Assembly: GCF_900177675.1 (NCBI RefSeq)
Contig: NZ_FXWM01000001.1
Coordinates: 1,373,001-1,437,000 of the forward strand
DNA from: Bacillus sp. OV166
GTDB taxonomy: Bacteria; Bacillota; Bacilli; Bacillales; Cytobacillaceae
Length of the DNA: 64,000 nucleotides
Reading direction: 5' to 3'
Shown: positions 44,038-55,476 of the stretch, piece after piece
Position numbering within the stretch: position 1 is the stretch's first letter
Layout: each line of letters starts with the position of its first letter
Notes under the pieces: generated by a model
What the model was told of the DNA's origin: nothing
What the model saw: only the letters and a program-made list of their open reading frames with translations
The model's database searches: none
Made by a program: the position numbers and the translations under genes

Positions 44038-45138
44038 ATGATAATTGAACTAAAGAATATAGAAAAAATCAATATATCTGCTTTTCAAAATGATTTAATA
44101 TCCTGGTTTAAACGAGAACAACGGGACTTGCCTTGGCGAAAAGACCTAGATCCATACAAAATATGGGTCTCAGAAATAATGCTCCAACAAACTAGAGTTG
44201 ATACAGTAATTCCCTATTTTAATCGCTTTATTGAATGGTTTCCCACGATTGAAGACCTTGCCGAGGCAGAGGAGGATAAAGTGCTAAAGGCCTGGGAAGG
44301 GCTGGGATATTATTCAAGGGTTCGAAATTTGCAATCAGCTGTTAAGGAAGTAAGCGAGAAGTATAGCGGTGAAGTGCCAAATACTCCAGAAAAGATAGCT
44401 GAACTAAAAGGGGTGGGACCTTATACAGCTGGTGCGATTTTAAGTATTGCTTATGGAATTCCAGAGCCGGCTGTGGATGGAAACGTGATGAGGGTTATTT
44501 CAAGAGTCCTTTCCATCTGGGAGGATATTGCCAAATCATCTTCACGGAAGATTTTTGAAAAAGCAGTGCGACAGTTAATTTCACATGAAGACCCTTCCTC
44601 TTTCAACCAAGCATTAATGGAATTGGGAGCGTTAATTTGTACACCCACTTCTCCTTCGTGCTTATTATGTCCAGTTCGAGAACATTGCCAAGCTTTTGAT
44701 GAGGGAGTTCAAAATGAACTTCCGATAAAAACTAAAAAAACCAAGACACGAAACGTTCAACTTGCTTCTGCTATCCTTTTGGATGGAAATGGGAAGGTAT
44801 TAATTCACAAGAGGCCGGCAACTGGACTGCTCGCAAATTTATGGGAATTCCCTAATGTTGAGATCCATCACCCCTTACAAAATGAACGGGAGCAGGTAGC
44901 GGACCTATTTCACCATTCACTTGAGATAAACATAAAACTCGAGCGAATTATTGGGCAACTTGAACACACTTTTTCGCACTTGGTCTGGAATATTAAAGTA
45001 TATTCAGGTACGTTAAATTCTGTTTTTCAAGAAAGTGAAGAATGGAAACTTGTTTCATTCGAAGAAATGAAACAATTTGCTTTCCCTGTATCCTCTCAGA
45101 AGATGCTCAAAATATTTCACGAACACCAAAAGGAATGA
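44038..45138 (+). CDS. mutY: A/G-specific adenine glycosylase
   Basis: A 366-residue base-excision enzyme removing adenine opposite 8-oxoguanine. Seen: the catalytic Glu in [10 protein letters not shown], helix-hairpin-helix [12 protein letters not shown] with the Asp in [10 protein letters not shown], the four-cysteine iron-sulphur loop [17 protein letters not shown], and a C-terminal NUDIX-like 8-oxoG recognition domain. The ATG at 44038 follows GGAGG. It is divergent from yfhP. Confidence 0.95.
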   Translation: MIIELKNIEKINISAFQNDLISWFKREQRDLPWRKDLDPYKIWVSEIMLQQTRVDTVIPYFNRFIEWFPTIEDLAEAEEDKVLKAWEGLGYYSRVRNLQSAVKEVSEKYSGEVPNTPEKIAELKGVGPYTAGAILSIAYGIPEPAVDGNVMRVISRVLSIWEDIAKSSSRKIFEKAVRQLISHEDPSSFNQALMELGALICTPTSPSCLLCPVREHCQAFDEGVQNELPIKTKKTKTRNVQLASAILLDGNGKVLIHKRPATGLLANLWEFPNVEIHHPLQNEREQVADLFHHSLEINIKLERIIGQLEHTFSHLVWNIKVYSGTLNSVFQESEEWKLVSFEEMKQFAFPVSSQKMLKIFHEHQKE

Positions 45139-45166
45139 ACGCCTTATTCAAGCGGCGTTCATTTTT
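45136..45166. terminator. bidirectional terminator between mutY and yfhS
   Basis: TGAACGCC (45136-45143) / GGCGTTCA (45154-45161), then TTTTTC; the left arm overlaps the mutY stop. Confidence 0.8.
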
Positions 45167-45390
45167 CAATCATATACCGTTTTTGTTCCATGTGTATAAT
45201 CTGCTTCTTGACGATTGATTCCGCCGCGATTCTCAATTTCTTCAATAATCTCGCGGTGAATCGTTTGTCCTTCGCTATTTAAATATGGAGTAATTTGCTG
45301 AAATGAGTGATGAAAAAAAGCAAGCTCACTGTTTTCCCAATCAGATTTAGCCATCATTGAAAGCTCTGTCATATCCCGTCCAACATACAT
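45166..45390 (-). CDS. yfhS: YfhS small protein
   Basis: A 74-residue soluble protein (MYVGRDMTELSMMAKSDW at the start), the same length as YfhS of B. subtilis and in the same position. The function is unknown; sporulation expression has been reported for the family as far as I recall. The ATG follows AAAGGAAG. Confidence 0.85.
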   Translation of the reverse strand: MYVGRDMTELSMMAKSDWENSELAFFHHSFQQITPYLNSEGQTIHREIIEEIENRGGINRQEADYTHGTKTVYD

Positions 45391-45504
45391 ATTTTCTACT
45401 TCCTTTCATAGGTTATTTATTCCTTAGTGTTTTATAATAATTGTCTTCTATTCCTGGAAAAGTTAAAATGATAACAATACTTGAATATAGAAGGGAATAG
45501 TTAG

Positions 45505-46254
<750 letters not shown>

Positions 46255-46329
46255 ATTATTTTTAAATAATATTTTTTGCGGATAATCTCCACGAAGCATG
46301 GTTACATTATATTCGTGGAGGTGATATCA

Positions 46330-46662
46330 ATGGCAAACTTCAATCAACAGCCAAACAAAACTTCAGCTGGGACTAACATCCAGGAAGTAAGACAACAAAA
46401 CGCTCAATCTGCTTCTGGTCAAGGTTCTCAAGGCCAATTCGGAACTGAATTCGCTAGTGAGACAAATGCTGCTGAAGTAAGACAACAAAACCAACAATCG
46501 GCTCAAAAGTCTCAATCTGCTTCAGGACAAGGTTCCCAAGGCTCTTCAGGCCAATTCGGAACTGAATTTGCAAGCCAAACAGATGCTCAAGAAGTAAGAC
46601 AACAAAACCAACAATCTCAAGCTCGTAAAAACCAAGGTAATGGCCAATTTGGTCAAAGCTAA
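46330..46662 (+). CDS. sspE: gamma-type small acid-soluble spore protein
   Basis: A 110-residue Gln/Ser/Ala-rich protein of three repeats: EVRQQN appears three times, and GQFGTEFAS twice, the latter being the germination-protease cleavage site. It stores amino acids in spores and does not bind DNA. The ATG at 46330 follows a strong GGAGGTG; the upstream ATG at 46276 would add 18 residues unlike the family. The forespore promoter is not certain (see findings). Confidence 0.95.
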   Translation: MANFNQQPNKTSAGTNIQEVRQQNAQSASGQGSQGQFGTEFASETNAAEVRQQNQQSAQKSQSASGQGSQGSSGQFGTEFASQTDAQEVRQQNQQSQARKNQGNGQFGQS

Positions 46663-46673
46663 TAAAAGTATGC

Positions 46674-46712
46674 AGAAGGCACTCTAGATTCGTATAGAGT
46701 GTCTTCTTTCTG
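46674..46712 (+). terminator. intrinsic terminator of sspE
   Basis: GAAGGCACTCTA / TAGAGTGTCTTC (46674-46706) with one G-U pair, then TTTCTGTTT. Confidence 0.85.
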
Positions 46713-46811
46713 TTTCGACAAAACTTCTCTTAAGGTTACATATGTTGTCAAAGGAGAATAGGTCCTGTTCGAGAATACATATTAGATACAACTAATAAGG
46801 CGGTGAGGGAA

Positions 46812-47069
46812 ATGGATCATTTTAACCGATTAGTTTCCGATCAAATGGTGACGATGGAAAAATTGCTATACCTTCAAGGAGAACTTGAACGTTGTCAACA
46901 AATCAAAGAAGAACTACAAACATTGCAGGATGCTACAGACCTTGAAAGTGTTCAAGCTGATATCCGACTGAAGAAAAAAGAGTTGAAAGAGATCCAGACC
47001 ATTTTTGAAAAGCAGACAGAAGAGGTAATTAATTCCTATCGGGAAATGAACCTAACAGCATCTTTTTAG
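46812..47069 (+). CDS. ygaB: YgaB-family protein
   Basis: An 85-residue coiled-coil protein (heptad-like ELERCQQIKEELQTLQ) matching YgaB of B. subtilis in length and place after sspE. The function is unknown. The ATG at 46812 follows AAGGCGGTG; the GTG at 46803 overlaps that site. Confidence 0.82.
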   Translation: MDHFNRLVSDQMVTMEKLLYLQGELERCQQIKEELQTLQDATDLESVQADIRLKKKELKEIQTIFEKQTEEVINSYREMNLTASF

Positions 47070-47112
47070 GTAAAAAAACAAAGAATATCTAAAAAAATTC
47101 GCAAATTTTTAC

Positions 47113-47142
47113 AAAGAGCCATCGAAATATGGCTCTTTTGTT
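47113..47142 (+). terminator. intrinsic terminator of ygaB
   Basis: AAAGAGCCAT (47113-47122) / ATGGCTCTTT (47129-47138), then TGTTTT. Confidence 0.88.
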
Positions 47143-47272
47143 TTAAAATCTGTTCCCAACCGTTATAATAATAGAAAATAGGAATTGTACTTTGTTGCCT
47201 TTTGTCATTATTTATTTATATATAGTTAAGAATAGGTTACAAAGCGTTCAGGAATGAAGGTAGGGGAGAAAC

Positions 47273-47803
47273 ATGGGCGTACCCATCGAAGGTGAACCAA
47301 TGCAAATACATAGTTATAAGCACAATGGGCACATCCATCGCGTCTGGGAAGAAACAACCGTTTTAAAAGGGACACAGAATTTGGTGATTGGAGGCAATGA
47401 CCGAACACTTGTGACAGAATCAGATGGCAGGACCTGGATAACAAGAGAACCAGCTATTTGTTATTTTCATTCACAATATTGGTTCAATGTGATTGGAATG
47501 ATCCGTGAGGATGGTATCTATTATTACTGTAATATCAGTTCACCATTTATCTTTGATGGCGAAGCACTAAAGTATATTGATTATGACCTTGATATAAAGG
47601 TGTTTCCTGATATGACCTTTAATTTATTAGACGAGGATGAGTATGAACGTCATCGCCGGGAAATGAATTATCCAGCTCCTATCGATCAAATCCTAAAAAG
47701 GAATGTTGACAAGTTGATTCAATGGATTCGGCAGCGGAATGGCCCTTTTGCACCAGATTTTATCGATATCTGGTACGAACGTTATTTAACATACAGACGT
47801 TAG
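47273..47803 (+). CDS. ygaC: YgaC, DUF402 nucleoside tri/diphosphatase-like protein
   Basis: A 176-residue DUF402/FomD-like barrel protein. It has [30 protein letters not shown], and the acidic metal site segment [24 protein letters not shown]. Characterised relatives hydrolyse nucleoside tri- and diphosphates (Ntdp), which I infer here. The ATG follows AGGGGAG. Same length as B. subtilis YgaC. Confidence 0.9.
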   Translation: MGVPIEGEPMQIHSYKHNGHIHRVWEETTVLKGTQNLVIGGNDRTLVTESDGRTWITREPAICYFHSQYWFNVIGMIREDGIYYYCNISSPFIFDGEALKYIDYDLDIKVFPDMTFNLLDEDEYERHRREMNYPAPIDQILKRNVDKLIQWIRQRNGPFAPDFIDIWYERYLTYRR

Positions 47804-47825
47804 ATGGCAATTAGAAATATATGCG

Positions 47826-47852
47826 CCTGTTGATTTGATCAACAGGTTTTTA
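47826..47852 (+). terminator. intrinsic terminator of ygaC
   Basis: CCTGTTGA (47826-47833) / TCAACAGG (47839-47846), 5-nt loop, then TTTTTATTT. Confidence 0.85.
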
Positions 47853-47889
47853 TTTGCTTATTAAAGAAGATTCCGAAAGGAGGACCAAT

Positions 47890-49656
47890 TTGAGCAGTAT
47901 TCGCAGGTATCTTCAATTTGTAAAACCATACCGTTTGCAAGTAATTGGGACAATTATCATTGGAGTAATCAAATTTTCCATTCCACTAATGATTCCGATG
48001 CTGATTAAATATGTTGTTGATGACATTGTTGGAAGTCCTACCCTATCCCACGGTGAAAAAATGGATAAACTGATGTTAATTATGGGTGTAATGATAGTAA
48101 TCTTTGTCATCGTGAGGCCGCCAATCGAATATTATCGGCAATATTTTGCCCAGTGGACGTCCAGTAAAATATTATATGATATTCGGGATACGATGTACAC
48201 ACATATCCAAAAGTTAAGCTTTAGGTATTTTTCAAATACCCGTGCTGGAGAAATTATATCACGAGTCATCAATGATGTTGAGCAAACGAAAACATTTGTC
48301 ATTTCAGGATTAATGAACCTTTGGCTGGATATAGCCACAATTATTATTGCAATTATTCTTATGTTTTCTATGAATGTTAAGCTGACGTTTGTTTCGATTT
48401 TGCTGTTTCCACTCTACGCCTTCTCGATTAGATTTTTCTTTGGGAATTTACGGAAATTAACACGTTCGCGCTCACAGGCCCTAGCCGAAGTCCAGGCCTA
48501 TTTACATGAGCGGGTGCAAGGGATGCCCGTAATCAAGAGCTTTGCGATCGAAGACTATGAACAAGGCCAATTTGATAAGCAGAATAAAAACTTCTTAGAA
48601 AAGGCATTACAGCATACAAGCTGGAATGCGAAAGCCTTTTCGGCTGTTAATACGATTACGGATATTGCCCCATTAATAGTCATTGGCTATTCTGCTTACC
48701 TCGTCATTCAAGGTCAACTATCACTTGGGACAATGGTTGCGTTTTTTGCCTATATTGATAAACTTTACAATCCATTAAGAAGGTTAGTTAATTCTTCCAC
48801 CACTATTACTCAATCGTTTGCATCTATGGATCGGGTATTTGAATTTTTGGATGAGAAGTATGATATCGTGGATAAACCTAATGCAAGAGAATGCAGCGAG
48901 GTACACGGGGACATTTCGTTTGAGAATGTTTATTTTTCTTATGAAAAAAAAGAGGAAATGGTTTTGACAAATATTACTTTAGATGTAAAAAGGGGAGAAA
49001 CGATAGCGCTCGTAGGAATGAGCGGCGGCGGGAAATCCACACTTGTTAGTCTGATTCCCCGTTTTTACGACGTGACCGAAGGAAGCATCACTTTAGACGG
49101 GGTAGACATCCGTCAATTTAAGGTTCAAACTCTGAGAGACAAAATTGGTGTGGTTTTTCAGGATAATATTTTATTTAGTGAATCGGTTATGGATAATATT
49201 TTATTAGGAAAGCCAGGTGCTTCTGCTGAAGAGGTATACAAGGCTGCAAAAGCGGCCAATGCCGATGAGTTTATCTTAAACCTGTCAGAAGGGTATAACA
49301 CCAAGGTAGGCGAACGTGGGGTTAAGCTTTCTGGAGGACAGAAACAACGAGTTGCGATTGCCCGTGTCTTTTTGAAAAATCCACCTATCTTAATTCTTGA
49401 CGAAGCAACCTCTGCACTAGATTTAGAGAGTGAGCATGCTATACAAGAATCACTCAAGGAGTTAGCCAAGGATAGGACTACCTTTATTGTTGCACACCGA
49501 TTGTCAACGATTACTCACGCAAATCGAATTGTCCTGATTGAACATGGTCAAATTGTAGAAGTCGGAACACATGACGAGTTGATGGAGAAGAAAAGAAATT
49601 ATTATAAACTTTTTCAAGTGCAGCAGTTAGAACAAAAAGAAACCGAAGCAGAGTAA
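47890..49656 (+). CDS. ygaD: ABC transporter, exporter half-molecule (YgaD)
   Basis: A 588-residue half-transporter: six membrane segments in the first ~300 residues, then an ATPase with Walker [11 protein letters not shown], signature LSGGQKQR and Walker [13 protein letters not shown], plus HRLST. It works as a homodimer or with a partner; the substrate is unknown (MsbA/Sav1866-like). The TTG at 47890 follows AAAGGAGG; an upstream TTG adds 12 residues without a site. Confidence 0.93.
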   Translation: MSSIRRYLQFVKPYRLQVIGTIIIGVIKFSIPLMIPMLIKYVVDDIVGSPTLSHGEKMDKLMLIMGVMIVIFVIVRPPIEYYRQYFAQWTSSKILYDIRDTMYTHIQKLSFRYFSNTRAGEIISRVINDVEQTKTFVISGLMNLWLDIATIIIAIILMFSMNVKLTFVSILLFPLYAFSIRFFFGNLRKLTRSRSQALAEVQAYLHERVQGMPVIKSFAIEDYEQGQFDKQNKNFLEKALQHTSWNAKAFSAVNTITDIAPLIVIGYSAYLVIQGQLSLGTMVAFFAYIDKLYNPLRRLVNSSTTITQSFASMDRVFEFLDEKYDIVDKPNARECSEVHGDISFENVYFSYEKKEEMVLTNITLDVKRGETIALVGMSGGGKSTLVSLIPRFYDVTEGSITLDGVDIRQFKVQTLRDKIGVVFQDNILFSESVMDNILLGKPGASAEEVYKAAKAANADEFILNLSEGYNTKVGERGVKLSGGQKQRVAIARVFLKNPPILILDEATSALDLESEHAIQESLKELAKDRTTFIVAHRLSTITHANRIVLIEHGQIVEVGTHDELMEKKRNYYKLFQVQQLEQKETEAE

Positions 49657-49675
49657 TTTGCTTCGGTTTTTTATA
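49640..49675. terminator. bidirectional terminator between ygaD and ygaE
   Basis: AAACCGAAGCA (49640-49650) / TGCTTCGGTTT (49659-49669), then TTTAT. The left arm is the coding end of ygaD. Confidence 0.88.
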
Positions 49676-50744
49676 TACTTTCTTCGTCGATCGAGACTTC
49701 ATTATGATGATACGAATGGAAGCTTGTAATCAGTGTATCAAGATGTTCTACCTGTTCACCGTAATCAATAATCGAAGCAACAATTTGCATGGTATGATAA
49801 TGAAGTGGATTATCATGGTCGGTAATTTCTTGCTGGTGGAGTAAAAATAAATCAAATAATTCCTTTTTATTTAAGCAGATCGTATTTTCAGAATTGGCAG
49901 GTGGGTTTGGAATTTTACCAATAAATCTAAGCATGAGCTGTTCATGATGGTAAATTAGGCAGTCTAATTGTTCCTGTATCGATTGTTGGAATTTTTCTGG
50001 AAGGTGTAATAATTCATTCTCAAAACGATGAAGTCTTTTTAAAGTATCAAGTGCCTTTTTTGCTGCAGAATTCATTTGCCGATAAATAACAAGCTTACGG
50101 GATTTTTCCAGACTATTTTTCTTAAAATAACTGCGTTCTTCTTTGTACATACTGTAGAACTGGCCCATTTGAATGATATTCTCTTTTAATTTATCAATAT
50201 CTGTTTTGAGAAGATTATGATCGAAGTCATGCCGGGTGCTTAAACGGATCCATCTAATAATTTCTTCTGTTGTGCTCGTCATTCTAAAATAAAGTTTATT
50301 TTCATACTTTGGCGGCATAAATACTAGATTGACTAAAAATGCAGAAAAGACCCCAATCATGATGGTAGAAAAACGGATCCCGGCAAATGGTATGAAATCG
50401 CCACCTGGTGTTTCCATTATGGATATTAACGTAACAAGTGATAAACCAATCGTATTTTCGAGTTTAAGCTTTAAATTAATGCCAATCACCATAATAGCAG
50501 CCAAGCCAATGACAATAATATGATTTCCTAACAGAAGTACAAAAACCACTGCAAGTAAAGCACCAATGATATTTCCTTGAATTTGTTCAATGATTGTTAA
50601 ATAGGAGCGATAAATGGTCGGTTGTATCGCAAATATGGCAGCAATGCCGGCGAATACCGGTGAGGGTGAATGTAATAACTGACCTAAGTAAAGGGATAAC
50701 ACAATAGCAATTCCCGTTTTTAAGATGCGGGCACCTAACTTCAT
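49671..50744 (-). CDS. ygaE: aromatic acid exporter family membrane protein (YgaE)
   Basis: A 357-residue protein with about five N-terminal membrane segments (ArAE_1/FUSC-like) and a helical cytoplasmic C-terminus of about 200 residues with FRMTSTTEEIIRWIRL at the junction. The family is thought to export aromatic acids; the direct substrate is unknown. It keeps its B. subtilis place beside ygaD. The region 50745-50973 holds its promoter and no gene. Confidence 0.88.
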   Translation of the reverse strand: MKLGARILKTGIAIVLSLYLGQLLHSPSPVFAGIAAIFAIQPTIYRSYLTIIEQIQGNIIGALLAVVFVLLLGNHIIVIGLAAIMVIGINLKLKLENTIGLSLVTLISIMETPGGDFIPFAGIRFSTIMIGVFSAFLVNLVFMPPKYENKLYFRMTSTTEEIIRWIRLSTRHDFDHNLLKTDIDKLKENIIQMGQFYSMYKEERSYFKKNSLEKSRKLVIYRQMNSAAKKALDTLKRLHRFENELLHLPEKFQQSIQEQLDCLIYHHEQLMLRFIGKIPNPPANSENTICLNKKELFDLFLLHQQEITDHDNPLHYHTMQIVASIIDYGEQVEHLDTLITSFHSYHHNEVSIDEESI

Positions 50745-50973
50745 TCCAAATAGTTTCCTTTCAAAAATAAATATATAGTTTATGGCAGCCCCAAGTAACA
50801 GTTTTACATCGAAAACAGAACTGACGCTTTTTCAATTAGCAATAAGTTACTATACATTGATTATCATATATTATCAAGAGAAATTATATGAATTTATATT
50901 TCATTTGTTACAGGAAAATGTCATATAAAAAAACGCCCGCTAGAGCAGCGGACGTTACTATTAGTATTCTTGA

Positions 50974-53900
50974 TCATTCTGTTGATACAGCTGGATCAGC
51001 TTGTTCTTTGACAGGAAGAACCTGCACAAATTGATTTTCAAGATCAGTTAAAAGTACACGAAGTTGATTAGCTTCGTCAGCCTGACCATTCTGTTCAAGC
51101 AAGTCAGTATATTTGGTTAATAGTTCGTTAATATCCTGTTTGCCTTTTTCGTCTAGATCAACAACTGAAACCTTAGCTCCTTTTGCAATCCTTTTTTGAA
51201 TGGCTTCTTTCGTTAATCCCATCTCAGGCTGCTGGCGAATATAGATAACCCCGCCCGTCATTCCTGCACAAATCCATGGTCCTGGGTCTCCCAGTACAAG
51301 GCCGCGGCCATTAGTCATGTATTCAAAGGCAAAACCTTTAATATTAGCATTTGAACCAATGTTACCTGCTTCTTTTTCTGGAAGTGGCTTCTTAACAGCA
51401 CCGCCAATAATTAAGTCAGCACCTGAAAGTCTAATCCCTGCGCGTGCGTCGGCATTTCCTTGTGCAACAAGAAGCCCTTTTTGAGCACCATATCCAAACC
51501 CTTTTCCGACGGAACCGTTGTAATAATTGCCATCTTTACCTTTGGATTTTAGGATATAGATATTTCCGCCAAAAGAAGTCTTTCCGACACCGTCCTGACC
51601 TCCGCCATTCACAGTGATGTCAATTCCTTCACTATTATAAGCACCCAAACCATTTCCAGGAATGGAACCACCCTTATATTTAAGTTGTACGGATGGAAGT
51701 TGCTTGTATGAACCATCAAGTCTTCCACGAACACGGTGACATGAAACACGGCTTCCTAGCACACGTTGTTCCGAAGTGACACTTGCAAATTCGCGAGATG
51801 AGTGTAACTGATCGACACTGCCATCAAGATACTCTGCACCCACTGCAACCTGCATTTGAACTTCTTCAATTGATTTAGATGCTTCTGTTTTTGCAAATTG
51901 GCTAATTTCTAGCGGCTTTAACAAATAGGAGAGGCTAAGTTGGCCTTGGCCTTTCATTTGCTCTAATAAATCAGAACGTCCAACAGCATCCTGTAAATTG
52001 CGAATACCAACCGATGCTGCAATTGTCTTCAACTCTGTCCCAAAGGCTGTGAAGAGATTCATAATTCCCTGCACTGCTAATTCTAATTGGCGTGGAACAA
52101 AACGTCGTAAGCCATGCTCTTTTGCTTGTGCTTCTGATTCAATTTGTGTCGCGATACCAACATGACAGGTGTCTAAATGGCAACCACGGCAAGTCGTACA
52201 ACCAATTGCCAGCATTGAAAGCGTACCGAAACCAACTCGGTTTGCACCAAGGAGCATGATCTTCATAACGTCCATGGCACTCTTCATACCACCATCAGCC
52301 CAGATTTCTACTTTATGGCGAAGGCCGCTTTCAAGTAGGGCATTATGTGCAGCTTTTACACCAATTTCTACAGGTAAACCAACATGCTGAAGGGCATGTA
52401 TTCTGGCAGCACCAGTACCGCCATCGAAGCCGCTCAAGGTGATAATGTCTGCACCAGCTTTGGCAATACCGACAGCAATCGTTCCGATATTCGGTACAAC
52501 TGGAACTTTAACAGCAATTTTTGCTTGATCGTTTGCCGTTTTTAATTCAAGAATCATTTGTGCTAAATCTTCAATTGAGTAGATATCATGGTTGTTTGAT
52601 GGTGAGATCAAATCAGAACCAAGTGTTGCATTACGTGCTTCTGCAACCTTCGCAGTTACCTTTGAACCTGGTAAGTGACCGCCTTCACCAGGCTTAGCGC
52701 CTTGCCCAATTTTGATTTCTAATAGATTCGAAGAGTTAAGTAGTTCAGCATTTACGCCAAATCTTCCAGAGGCAATCTGCTGACCTCTTGTTTTTGGATA
52801 TTTGCCAAGCATATCTTTTATTTCTCCGCCTTCACCATTTAGGCTAATCATGTTTAACCGGTCTGCTCCTTCAGCATAAGCTCTGAATGCTGTTTCATTC
52901 TGAGAACCAAATGACATCGAAGAAATAAGAAACGGTAAATCATGGTCCCCAACACGAAGATTAACCTCATCAGGTGAGAGAGATTTATGACTCTTTTTAA
53001 GTTGAACTAAATGGCGAATCGTTGTTGGATTCTCTGTTTCTTGTTCTGAGATTTTATCACGATAACTACTGTAGTCACCAGTAGCAGCCACTTCACCAAT
53101 GGCCTTCCAAATACGTGGGAAGAGATGGAAAGTCTTTCCGACTCTTTCCTTTTCATTATGGTAATCTTCTGCTCTAGACAAAGCATCCATCTTCATCGCT
53201 TCAAAATCAGTCTCAAGTTCCTTCGAGCCAAAAAAGTTAACGATGTTTAATAGGCTAGCGATTTCCTCATGTAATCCGATACTTGAGAAAAGGCGACCGT
53301 AACCTCTCAGTTCGTGAATGCCTATTGTTGAAATTACTTTTTCCAATCCTTTTGTCAAAGCACTATATAGATTGGTTAAAGGCTTAGTTGTCTCGTCTAG
53401 AACCGTTAAGAACATGTAATAAGGACTAATTAAATCGGCACCTAATCCAAAAGCAGTGATAATGTCATGAAGTGATCGTATAGCTCCAGATCGTAGAACT
53501 AAAGAACAATCCCTTCTTATTTCTGCCTTAACTAGTGCTTGATCAATCGCAGATGTTACTAAGTGCGGGTCAATCCAATAGGAATCTTCTTGGTGTGCTT
53601 TTGCATCATTAAGAACAAGTAATGTTTTTCCAGCCTGAACTGCTTGGACTGCCTCATTTGCTAGTCTTTCTAATGCAAGCTCTAACTTCTCTTCTTTTTT
53701 AAAGGTCGTAGATATAAAGGTTACTAACTTTTGTTCCTGAAAATGGTGGACAACTTGATCAAAACTCGGCTGATCTAAACTTTCGGATAGGCTGTAGCCA
53801 GCTTTTCCTTCCAATAATAGAGGAGTTGTAAGTTCGATTACAGTTTCACTATTTTCTTTATTGAATAGGGTTGGACGCTTACCAATAATTACACGTGTGG

Positions 53901-55443
53901 AAAAGTGTTCTGTTTCACGGTCTCTATCAATAGCAGGATTCGTTACAACGGCAACACTTTCTTTAAAATAATCGGCAATATTTTTACGCTCTGGGTTAAG
54001 CGCAGCAAGTGGGGCATCGTGGCCAAGTGAACGAATTGGTTCCACACCTTTTTCTGCCATTTGTTCGATTAATTGGATATGATCTCTTTCCCAGCCAAAA
54101 GCTTTATATTGTCCATTATGGATTTTGTCAGGATAATTCATCGTAACTGTCTTTCCTAAAGAAGGAGGAAGCAAACGTACCCTAACCTCACTGAAATTTA
54201 ACTTTTCAGAAAAACGGGTATAGACCTCATTCTGAAAACGAGCTTGTTCAAATACTTCTAACGTTTCACCGTTCCATTTAAAGCCAACCTTTTCACCTGG
54301 TGCTAAAGGCTTCGGATCGTTCGTATATTCGCTTGAAGAAATGATTCCTGGTTCTGAAGAAAACAGATAAGAACTATCAATTTCAAGCATCCAAAGCGGA
54401 CGAAGGCCAAGAGCATCCACACTAAATACTGCTTCATCACCAAATCTAGAAATAATACCTGCAGGTCCTTGGGCAAAGTGTCCCCATGCTTCCCTTAAAT
54501 AGGTATATAGATCTTGGAGATTTTCAGGGTATGCCTTAATTTCATTGATAATTGGCGGGAATAAAACATCCATTGCTTCAAATAATGAAAATCCTTCACG
54601 GCAAATTAATGTTTCCATTGTACGGCTTAAATCTTGGGAGTCACTGCCATCTTTGACAAGTGGTACACCAATCATTTTTGCTTCATCACGAAGCTTTGCA
54701 ATGGTATTAATCTCCCCATTATGTCCGAGAACACTAAACGGCTGTACCCGGAAAAAGCTTGAAAGTGTATTCGTAGAATAGCGATTATGTCCGAGTGTCA
54801 TTGTTGAAGCAACAAGTGGATTCGCAAGGTCATAATAGTAACGTGGAAGAATATCCCCAGCTCCCATTACCTTATAAACCACATGGTTCTGACTTAGTGA
54901 AGCCACATGGACATGCTCGTTTGTTTCTAAATCAACTAATGCATCGAAAAGGGCTTTTGATAATTCCTGACCTTTTTTTGTGGAAAGACAGGCAAATTGC
55001 CAAAAAACAGGGTTTTCCTGAATGGCAATGGGACCAAGTGCAGAAGTGTCCGTAACCTTATCAGTTTCATAAATTAAATCAAAGTCGTATTTCTCCACCT
55101 TCTTAATTAATTCTTGTTTGGTAGTTTCCCAGTTTACCATTTGACTAATGAAAACATGACCAACAGCAAATTCTTCTTTTTCAGCTAGTGATGGTTCCTG
55201 GCCAGCCTGAAGCAATTTTTCCTTCCAAAGCTCGACAGGGATATCGGTATGAATGCCAACGCCATCGCCTTCACCGTTAATAAAACCTGCGCGATGATTC
55301 ATTGTCACAAGAGCGTCTATACAATCAAAGATATTTTTTCTAGTTGGGCTCTTAGTTTTTTCAAGGCATGCGACAATCCCGCAGGCATCGTGTTCTTGTT
55401 TATGGAAATCTTTGAAAAGGGAAGGGGTCCATTTTTGTGTCAT
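50974..55443 (-). CDS. gltB: glutamate synthase large subunit
   Basis: A 1489-residue enzyme transferring the glutamine amide to 2-oxoglutarate. Order: N-terminal class II amidotransferase whose propeptide ends before Cys21 (ACGIVACLEK), a central domain, the FMN-binding synthase barrel (MLGKYPKTRGQQIASGRFGVN, QGAKPGEGGHLPG), the 3Fe-4S loop CTTCRGCHLDTC, and a GXGXG beta-helix. No gltD small subunit or gltC regulator lies nearby. The ATG has no normal ribosome site: the strong AGGAGGTGA is 37 nt upstream, past a hairpin. Confidence 0.96.
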   Translation of the reverse strand: MTQKWTPSLFKDFHKQEHDACGIVACLEKTKSPTRKNIFDCIDALVTMNHRAGFINGEGDGVGIHTDIPVELWKEKLLQAGQEPSLAEKEEFAVGHVFISQMVNWETTKQELIKKVEKYDFDLIYETDKVTDTSALGPIAIQENPVFWQFACLSTKKGQELSKALFDALVDLETNEHVHVASLSQNHVVYKVMGAGDILPRYYYDLANPLVASTMTLGHNRYSTNTLSSFFRVQPFSVLGHNGEINTIAKLRDEAKMIGVPLVKDGSDSQDLSRTMETLICREGFSLFEAMDVLFPPIINEIKAYPENLQDLYTYLREAWGHFAQGPAGIISRFGDEAVFSVDALGLRPLWMLEIDSSYLFSSEPGIISSSEYTNDPKPLAPGEKVGFKWNGETLEVFEQARFQNEVYTRFSEKLNFSEVRVRLLPPSLGKTVTMNYPDKIHNGQYKAFGWERDHIQLIEQMAEKGVEPIRSLGHDAPLAALNPERKNIADYFKESVAVVTNPAIDRDRETEHFSTRVIIGKRPTLFNKENSETVIELTTPLLLEGKAGYSLSESLDQPSFDQVVHHFQEQKLVTFISTTFKKEEKLELALERLANEAVQAVQAGKTLLVLNDAKAHQEDSYWIDPHLVTSAIDQALVKAEIRRDCSLVLRSGAIRSLHDIITAFGLGADLISPYYMFLTVLDETTKPLTNLYSALTKGLEKVISTIGIHELRGYGRLFSSIGLHEEIASLLNIVNFFGSKELETDFEAMKMDALSRAEDYHNEKERVGKTFHLFPRIWKAIGEVAATGDYSSYRDKISEQETENPTTIRHLVQLKKSHKSLSPDEVNLRVGDHDLPFLISSMSFGSQNETAFRAYAEGADRLNMISLNGEGGEIKDMLGKYPKTRGQQIASGRFGVNAELLNSSNLLEIKIGQGAKPGEGGHLPGSKVTAKVAEARNATLGSDLISPSNNHDIYSIEDLAQMILELKTANDQAKIAVKVPVVPNIGTIAVGIAKAGADIITLSGFDGGTGAARIHALQHVGLPVEIGVKAAHNALLESGLRHKVEIWADGGMKSAMDVMKIMLLGANRVGFGTLSMLAIGCTTCRGCHLDTCHVGIATQIESEAQAKEHGLRRFVPRQLELAVQGIMNLFTAFGTELKTIAASVGIRNLQDAVGRSDLLEQMKGQGQLSLSYLLKPLEISQFAKTEASKSIEEVQMQVAVGAEYLDGSVDQLHSSREFASVTSEQRVLGSRVSCHRVRGRLDGSYKQLPSVQLKYKGGSIPGNGLGAYNSEGIDITVNGGGQDGVGKTSFGGNIYILKSKGKDGNYYNGSVGKGFGYGAQKGLLVAQGNADARAGIRLSGADLIIGGAVKKPLPEKEAGNIGSNANIKGFAFEYMTNGRGLVLGDPGPWICAGMTGGVIYIRQQPEMGLTKEAIQKRIAKGAKVSVVDLDEKGKQDINELLTKYTDLLEQNGQADEANQLRVLLTDLENQFVQVLPVKEQADPAVSTE

Positions 55444-55450
55444 CTTATTA

Positions 55451-55476
55451 GGCTTTAGCAGATATCTGCTAAGGCC
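55451..55476 (-). promoter_or_regulatory. hairpin between the Shine-Dalgarno and start of gltB
   Basis: The palindrome TTAGCAGATATCTGCTAA (18 bp, perfect) at 55455-55472, extended by GGC/GCC outside a single mismatch, separates the AGGAGGTGA (complement of 55481-55489) from the ATG. Folding would bring the two to about 11 nt. It may instead be a DNA operator. Confidence 0.6.
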
